Shown: piece by piece, positions 28,720 through 33,249 of the stretch | How positions within the stretch are numbered: the first letter of the stretch is position 1 | How the letters are laid out: each line of letters begins with the position of its first letter | Origin: Streptosporangium minutum | GTDB taxonomy: Bacteria > Actinomycetota > Actinomycetes > Streptosporangiales > Streptosporangiaceae | Reading direction: 5' to 3' | DNA: 33,249 nt | Assembly (NCBI RefSeq): GCF_002149035.1 | Contig: NZ_NGFP01000085.1 | Coordinates: 1 to 33,249, forward strand | Position numbers and translations under genes: made by a program | The notes under the pieces: model-generated | The model's database searches: none | Told to the model about the DNA's origin: nothing | What the model saw: only the letters and a program-made list of their open reading frames with translations

Positions 28720-30368
28720 CGGGCGGCCCTGGCCTGTACGGCGAGCAGCACCCGGTCGTCCTGGACGTCGCCGCCCAGCCATTCGGTGCTGATCTGCTCC
28801 AGCCGTTCCACCGCCGCCGAAGCCGGCATGCCCGCGCAGGTGGACAGGGCCTGCATCAGCCGCTGCCCGCCGTACATCTGCCGGCCGGTGGGGCCGCCGA
28901 CGGCCTCGGTGATGCCGTCGCTGTAGAGCAGGCACAACTCGCCGGGGGCCAGATCGACGGTGACCGGGGTCATGACGGTCTCCTGCAGCGCGCCGAGCAG
29001 GGAGCCCCCGGCGGTGACCTCCTGCACGGTGCCGTCCCGGCGCAGGACGAGCGGCGGGGGATGCCCGGCGACGGCCAGGTCCAGCAGCACGTGGCCCTGC
29101 TGCCCGGTCCGCAGCGCGCCCAGGACCAGGGTGACGAAAGGGTTGGGGGAGGGGGAGGCCAGCAGGGAGCGGTTGAGCAGCGACGTCAGCCGCTCGGGGC
29201 GCCTTTCCAGCAGCAGCAGCGTGCGCAGGGACTGGCGGACCTGCCCGGCCAGGACGGCGGCGCGCGCCCCCTTGCCGCAGACGTCGCCCAGGACCACCAG
29301 CGGCTCGCCCGCGGCGCCGGGGCCGGGCAGGTAGAGGTCGTAGAAGTCGCCGCCGATCAGCCCGGCCTGCTGGGCCGAACGCAGTGAGCCGGCCAGCTCC
29401 AGCCCGGCCAGGGCGGGCAGGGCGGGCGGCAGCAGGTCACTGGTCAAGATCGCGTTGGTGGCGCTCTGCTCCTGGTACAGGGCGGCGGCCGAGATCGCCG
29501 CGCCCGCGCGGGCGGCGAAGACCCGCACCAGGACCTCGTCCTCCTCCTCGAAGGCCGGGCCGCCCTCACGGCGGGCGAGCACCAGCGCCCCGGCCGGGAC
29601 GCCGTTGCCGGGCAGCGGGGTGACGAGCAGGTGGCCGGCCTGGCCGAACCCGTCGGGCAGCAGCCATCGGGGGGCCTGGCCGGGATCCAGCCACCGGCTG
29701 GGCACCGGCGGGAAACCCGCCAGCGCCTCGGCCAGGCCGGGCACCTGCGCGGTGGAGGCCGCGGTGACCGCACCCTCCTGCAGGCTGTGCTGCCCGGCGA
29801 CCGAGCGCAGCCAGCCCGCCTGGCGGCGCCCGGTGGGCGGCAGCACGACCATGGCGGCGTCGGCCAGGAAGGAGACGGCGAGCTCGACCGCGGTGCGGGC
29901 GCAGCGGCGGGTGTTGAGCGAGGCCGACAGCCGCCGGCCGGCCTCCACCAGGAACTCGGTGCGCCGGCGCTCGGCCAGCAGCGCGTCGGTCCTGGCCGAC
30001 TCGGCGGTGACGTCGCGCAGGTACCAGGCGTGGTGGGCGACGCCGAAGGCCTCCCGGCGCACCCGCAGGCGCAGGTGGCCGCGGCCGACCTCCCTGCTGT
30101 CGCCCTCGGGGTGGTCGTGGCCGAACAGCGCCGCAGCGCGGCCCGAGGCCGCGGGGCGTCCGGGCAGGATCTCCGGCGCCATCCGCGCCGCCGCGGCGTT
30201 GACCATGACGACGACACCGTCGGTGTCGCAGAGCACCACGCCCTCGCTGCAGGCCTCCACGATGGCGCGCAGCAGTTCCTCTCCCGGCCCCGCAGGGGGC
30301 GGCTCGTCTGCCACGTGAGTGCTCTGCCGCATGCGATCGGTGCCGCCGGCGGGCCGTGTCGTGGTCAT
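28716..30368 (-). CDS. PAS-GAF-SpoIIE serine phosphatase
   Basis: A 550-residue phosphatase. Residues ~30-130 are a PAS domain (IVEACSEGVVLCDTDGVVVM). Residues ~140-320 are GAF-like (EFLVEAGRRLSASLNTRRCA onward). The PP2C/SpoIIE domain follows with all metal-binding motifs: SAQQAGLIGGDFYDLYLPGP, VVLGDVCGKGARAAVLAGQV, CLLYSDGITEAVGG and QDDRVLLAVQ. Such phosphatases dephosphorylate STAS antagonists like the one encoded at the end of the operon. The start was placed at ATG 30368, which has GGAAGG 8 bases upstream; a GTG at 30398 adds 10 residues and has no ribosome site. A palindrome lies at 30399-30415 just upstream. Confidence 0.9.
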   Translation of the reverse strand: MTTTRPAGGTDRMRQSTHVADEPPPAGPGEELLRAIVEACSEGVVLCDTDGVVVMVNAAAARMAPEILPGRPAASGRAAALFGHDHPEGDSREVGRGHLRLRVRREAFGVAHHAWYLRDVTAESARTDALLAERRRTEFLVEAGRRLSASLNTRRCARTAVELAVSFLADAAMVVLPPTGRRQAGWLRSVAGQHSLQEGAVTAASTAQVPGLAEALAGFPPVPSRWLDPGQAPRWLLPDGFGQAGHLLVTPLPGNGVPAGALVLARREGGPAFEEEDEVLVRVFAARAGAAISAAALYQEQSATNAILTSDLLPPALPALAGLELAGSLRSAQQAGLIGGDFYDLYLPGPGAAGEPLVVLGDVCGKGARAAVLAGQVRQSLRTLLLLERRPERLTSLLNRSLLASPSPNPFVTLVLGALRTGQQGHVLLDLAVAGHPPPLVLRRDGTVQEVTAGGSLLGALQETVMTPVTVDLAPGELCLLYSDGITEAVGGPTGRQMYGGQRLMQALSTCAGMPASAAVERLEQISTEWLGGDVQDDRVLLAVQARAAR

Positions 30369-30756
30369 CACCCAGGCCTTCCGTCTCGAATCGGTCACAT
30401 CGGCTGCGAGCCGATCACGTCAGCCTAGCTGCCCTGTCGGAGGGCACGGCGGACCCGTCACAGCCGGAGCGGGGCGCTCACGCACCCCGCCTGTGCCCCG
30501 CCGCGGCGCTTTGATGCGCGCGGCCGACGACAACCGCCGAGCCGCCCCGACGCGGGGCATCGGCGCAGTTGGGGCCGTAGTGGCCACGCCGGACGCCCCG
30601 GCCTGGCCACCATGCTCTCCCTTGACTCCCGGTTGGCATGTTATTGACTCTACGAAGTGACCTAAATGTGACTCAACTCTCCCGAACCAGGTGTACTCAT
30701 CGCGCATCTCCTATTAGGGTCTTTAAACGCAGTTTGCTGTAGTGGGGGAGAAAGTT
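30369..30756. promoter_or_regulatory. Divergent region between the partner-switching operon and the L,D-transpeptidase gene
   Basis: No supported gene in 388 bases. Left: a perfect dyad ATCGGCT-N3-AGCCGAT (30399-30415) and TAGGCT on the minus strand (30430-30425), probably the phosphatase promoter. Right: a markedly AT-rich stretch from about 30620 to 30740 with three TGACTC copies (30623-30628, 30645-30650, 30669-30674) and TAGGGT (30714-30719) as a possible -10 for the ldt gene. Confidence 0.45.
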
Positions 30757-31953
30757 GTGCTAAATGTGGAGCGCCGAGGCATGAGGGCGCCACTGGCGGG
30801 GCTGGCGGTAGCGGCAGCGGCCGTACTGGTCACCTCCTGCTCCAGCGGGTCGCCCTCGACGGCCCCCGCCGCCGACGGCGGCAACACCGATGTGAAGACC
30901 ACCCCGGCCGCACCGGTCATAAAGATCAGCCCAGCGGAGGGCAGCGCGACCGTACGCCCGGACAAACGCGTCGTCGTCACCGCGGCCAACGGCTCACTCG
31001 AGCAGGTCACCGTGGAGAGCGGCGGCAAGGCACTGCCGGGCGCCTTCGACGCCAACCGCACCAAATGGGTCTCCAAGGCCCCGTTGAAGCCCTCCAGCAA
31101 ATACACCGTCTCGGCGCGCGCGGTGGGCGGCACGACCGCCAGCAGCTCCTTCAAGACGCTCAAGCCCAAGGTCGAGCTGGCAGTGGCCGACGTGACCCCG
31201 GCACTGAAGGGGGAGAAGGTCGGCGTGGGGGCGCCGATCATCGTCACCTTCAACCAGCCGGTCACCCAGAAGGCCGCCGTCGAGCAGGCCCTGGAGGTGG
31301 AGTCGGAGAAGCCCTCCCAGGGCGCCTGGCGATGGATCAACGACACCACGGTGATCTACCGCACCGCCAAGTTCTGGCAGCCCCACCAGAAGGTGACCTT
31401 CACCGCCCGCCTCAACGGCGTTCAGGGCGGCAAGGACATGTACGGGGTCGAGGACTTCACCAAGAGCATCCGGATCGGCGCGGCCCAGATCGCCACCATC
31501 GACACCCGCAAACACAAGATGATCGTCAAACGGGACGGCAAGGTCGTGCAGACCATGCTCATCAGCGCCGGCAACGCCAGCACCCGCGAGTACACCACCA
31601 CCAGCGGCGTGCACCTGGCGATGGGCAAGGCCAACCCCGAGCGGATGATCTCACCCGGCCGCAAGAAGGGCGACCCGGGCTACTACGACCTGATGATCAA
31701 CCACGCGGTGCGCTTCTCCAACAGCGGCGAATACGTCCACGCGCTCAACAACGTCTGGGCCCAGGGCCGCCAGAACGTCAGCCACGGCTGCATCAACTCC
31801 CGCCCCGACCAGGCCAGATGGTTCTACAACCAGGTCCAGCGCGGCGACGTGATCACCATCACCGGCACCAACCGGGAGATGGAGTGGAACAACGGCTGGG
31901 GTTTCTGGCAGATGCCGTTCAAGCAGTGGAAGAAGGGCAGCGCCCTGGCCTGA
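30757..31953 (+). CDS. L,D-transpeptidase lipoprotein (Ldt/YkuD)
   Basis: A 398-residue cell-wall cross-linking enzyme that forms 3-3 bonds in peptidoglycan. The N-terminus MRAPLAGLAVAAAAVLVTSC is a lipoprotein signal with lipobox VTSC (C28). Two immunoglobulin-like domains follow, as in mycobacterial LdtMt2 (PAEGSATVRPDKRVVVTAAN and KGEKVGVGAPIIVTFNQPVT). The YkuD catalytic domain ends with NVWAQGRQNVSHGCINSRPD, which holds the catalytic His and Cys of the SHGC motif. A conserved post-catalytic helix RWFYNQVQRGDVITITG is also seen. GTG 30757 has GGGGGAG 6 bases upstream; ATG 30781 is an alternative. It acts outside the membrane. Three TGACTC repeats lie upstream. A strong hairpin follows. 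Confidence 0.93.
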   Translation: MLNVERRGMRAPLAGLAVAAAAVLVTSCSSGSPSTAPAADGGNTDVKTTPAAPVIKISPAEGSATVRPDKRVVVTAANGSLEQVTVESGGKALPGAFDANRTKWVSKAPLKPSSKYTVSARAVGGTTASSSFKTLKPKVELAVADVTPALKGEKVGVGAPIIVTFNQPVTQKAAVEQALEVESEKPSQGAWRWINDTTVIYRTAKFWQPHQKVTFTARLNGVQGGKDMYGVEDFTKSIRIGAAQIATIDTRKHKMIVKRDGKVVQTMLISAGNASTREYTTTSGVHLAMGKANPERMISPGRKKGDPGYYDLMINHAVRFSNSGEYVHALNNVWAQGRQNVSHGCINSRPDQARWFYNQVQRGDVITITGTNREMEWNNGWGFWQMPFKQWKKGSALA

Positions 31954-32077
31954 CGGCGACAGCGGGGGAGCGCCCGCCGGCTGCCCCGGCCCGAGGGGGC
32001 GCGCTCCCTCGACGGCGCCCCCCTTTCGGGCTCCGCCGGGCGGACTCGCCGACCATGCCGCCCACCCGACACCCACA

Positions 32078-32106
32078 CGGGGCGGGCCCGATACGGGCCC
32101 GCCCCG
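32078..32106. terminator. Strong bidirectional terminator hairpin
   Basis: A perfect 13-bp GC stem with a 3-base loop (ATA), centred at 32092, between the converging ldt and radical SAM genes. This is the strongest hairpin in the window. Confidence 0.7.
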
Positions 32107-32195
32107 CGGCATGTCCGGCTCTGCCCGGCCCGCGGCGGAGCAGGCCGCGCGGACCGGCGGATCCGCCCGCCGCCTCCGCCCCGCTCTCAGAGCTC

Positions 32196-33158
32196 TCAGA
32201 TGAGGGTGAGCTGCCGGTGGGAGGGCAGAGCCAACGGCAGCGGCTGCTCGGGACGGGTCGGGCTCATGCCGTAACGGGCGGCCAGCTGCAGCACCTGAAC
32301 GGTGACGCCCCGCACATAGGCGGGATCGGCCTCCGGCCCCTTGCCGTACAGCTCCCCGTAACGGGCGGCCAGCCCGGGATGGTGATCACCCAGCCAGGAC
32401 AGGTACCACTCCCGCGCGCCGGGCGGCAGGCGCAGCACATGCGGAGTGAGACTGACGGCCCCGGCGTCGGCGGCACGGCGCACGGTGGCGGCCAGCTGGT
32501 CAGGGGAGTCGGTCAGCAGCGGCAGGATGGGCGCCATCGCCACCCCGCACGGCACACCCCGCTCATTGAGCTCGGCCACCAGCTCCAGGCGCTTTTGCGC
32601 GCTCGGCGCGCCGGGCTCCACGGTACGGCGGATCTGGTCGTCGACGAAGGCGATCGAGATCACCGCACCCGCCCCCGGGGAGGCGGCCAGCAGATCGGCG
32701 TCACGCAGGATCAGCGTGCTCTTGGTGTGCACGGTGAACGGCGCCCCGGCCTCGCGCAGGGCGGCCACCACGCCGGGCATCAGCCGGTAGATCTCCTCGG
32801 CGCCCTGATAGCAGTCGCCCGCCGCACCCACGGTAACCGGCTCGCCGTCCCACCTGGCCGCCAGGTCGGCGCGCAGCCGCCGCACGATGTTGGTGCGCAC
32901 CACGATCTGGGAGTCGAAACCGGCGCCGGCGTCCAGCCCCAGATAGCGGTGGGCACGTCGTACCGCGCAGTAGCGGCAGGCCTGGGCACACCCCCGGTAG
33001 GGGCTGACCGTCCAGCCGCCGGCGGTGCGCTCCAATCCACTGCGGGCCTGCACCTCATAGCAGGTCAGCGCGCCGTGAACCCGGGTCACCGAGGTGCGCT
33101 CGATCCGCGGCCGGGGCCCGGGCGGTCCGGCGAGCAGCGCAGGCGCGTCCCATCGCAT
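32196..33158 (-). CDS. Rv2578c-type radical SAM protein
   Basis: A 320-residue radical SAM protein of the group annotated after Mycobacterium tuberculosis Rv2578c, related to spore photoproduct lyase. The iron-sulfur motif is in VSPYRGCAQACRYCAVRRAH (C57, C61, C64, CxxxCxxC). The Rossmann-like SAM region continues with FDSQIVVRTNIVRRLRADL and TVGAAGDCYQGAEEIYRLMP; later GVPCGVAMAPILPLLTDSPD is typical. It should cleave S-adenosylmethionine to a 5'-deoxyadenosyl radical; the substrate is unknown, though DNA-lesion repair has been suggested for relatives. The start ATG at 33158 is the first in frame. A GAAC-N4-TTTC box lies just upstream (33170-33181). Confidence 0.88.
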   Translation of the reverse strand: MRWDAPALLAGPPGPRPRIERTSVTRVHGALTCYEVQARSGLERTAGGWTVSPYRGCAQACRYCAVRRAHRYLGLDAGAGFDSQIVVRTNIVRRLRADLAARWDGEPVTVGAAGDCYQGAEEIYRLMPGVVAALREAGAPFTVHTKSTLILRDADLLAASPGAGAVISIAFVDDQIRRTVEPGAPSAQKRLELVAELNERGVPCGVAMAPILPLLTDSPDQLAATVRRAADAGAVSLTPHVLRLPPGAREWYLSWLGDHHPGLAARYGELYGKGPEADPAYVRGVTVQVLQLAARYGMSPTRPEQPLPLALPSHRQLTLI

Positions 33159-33249
33159 GCCGATCAGTGGAACACGTTTTCGACACCGCCCGCAAGTGGA
33201 AGCGCGACGGCACCGCCCGGCGACCCGCCCGGCGGCCGCTCACCGCCCC
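33159..33249. other. Window end upstream of the radical SAM gene
   Basis: Ninety bases without a supported gene; probably the promoter region of the radical SAM gene. Confidence 0.3.

Noticed and set aside
27664-30368. Full stressosome or anti-sigma kinase within the operon
   Set aside because: No RsbT/RsbW-type ATPase is encoded here; the kinase partner must lie elsewhere.
30420-30707. 95-codon minus-strand frame upstream of the phosphatase
   Set aside because: No ribosome site, Pro/Arg/Ala-rich product, and it covers the AT-rich ldt promoter region.
1-33249. tRNA, rRNA or CRISPR array
   Set aside because: No cloverleaf with a conserved T-loop, no ribosomal RNA sequence and no regularly spaced repeats seen on either strand.

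Overview
The window is very GC-rich DNA from an actinomycete. The gene families (an ECF42 sigma factor with its YciI partner, a HelD-type RNA polymerase recycling helicase, an Rv2578c-type radical SAM protein, an Ldt-type L,D-transpeptidase lipoprotein, and many TANNNT-only leaderless starts) fit Actinomycetota. A Streptosporangiales-like member is my best guess, but that is inference only. No rRNA, tRNA or CRISPR array was seen.

Layout. 1-2412: start of a HelD-like gene (minus strand), then a YciI/ECF42 sigma pair behind a promoter matching the ECF42 consensus. 2480-4671: a dienelactone hydrolase remnant, then a ~2.0 kb defective Tn3-family element. The element has 41-bp terminal inverted repeats and a 5-bp flanking duplication, and holds a broken, partly inverted transposase plus a GNAT acetyltransferase. 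4700-7663: a DUF418 membrane protein divergent from a NarL-type two-component system. 7763-10654: a GlxA-type regulator divergent from an MFS exporter, then a TmrB-like P-loop protein. 10700-13140: a decayed stretch with a FabF 3' half, a MarR regulator, a very short cytochrome b with only one haem-ligand pair, and a TetR 3' fragment. 13176-14837: a TetR-cupin-DUF4865 operon with a palindromic operator. 14994-18949: a MocR regulator divergent from a class V aminotransferase/MFS operon, with repeated CCAGAA boxes. 19270-21216: a SnoaL-fused (ECF41-like) sigma factor between two VOC proteins, with two divergent TGTCACA promoters. 21527-24754: a lipoprotein and a RecD2-like helicase. 24729-27192: an ArsR regulator divergent from a miniature P450 and a PEP mutase/isocitrate lyase-family enzyme, with a palindrome between them. 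27328-30368: an operon of PAS-GAF-SpoIIE phosphatase, B12-binding sensor and STAS antagonist. 30757-33158: an L,D-transpeptidase and a convergent radical SAM gene, separated by a strong hairpin.

How the genes work together. Most of the window is a series of small regulator/target modules, each with a recognisable control site in a short divergent intergenic region. The most striking is the partner-switching operon. Its B12-binding protein carries the W-x9-EH signature of the CarH adenosylcobalamin photoreceptor, but is coupled to a SpoIIE phosphatase and a STAS antagonist instead of a DNA-binding domain. This suggests light- or cobalamin-controlled sigma-factor release. The second is the single-haem mini cytochrome b. 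The third is the compact ArsR/mini-P450/PEP-mutase-like cluster.
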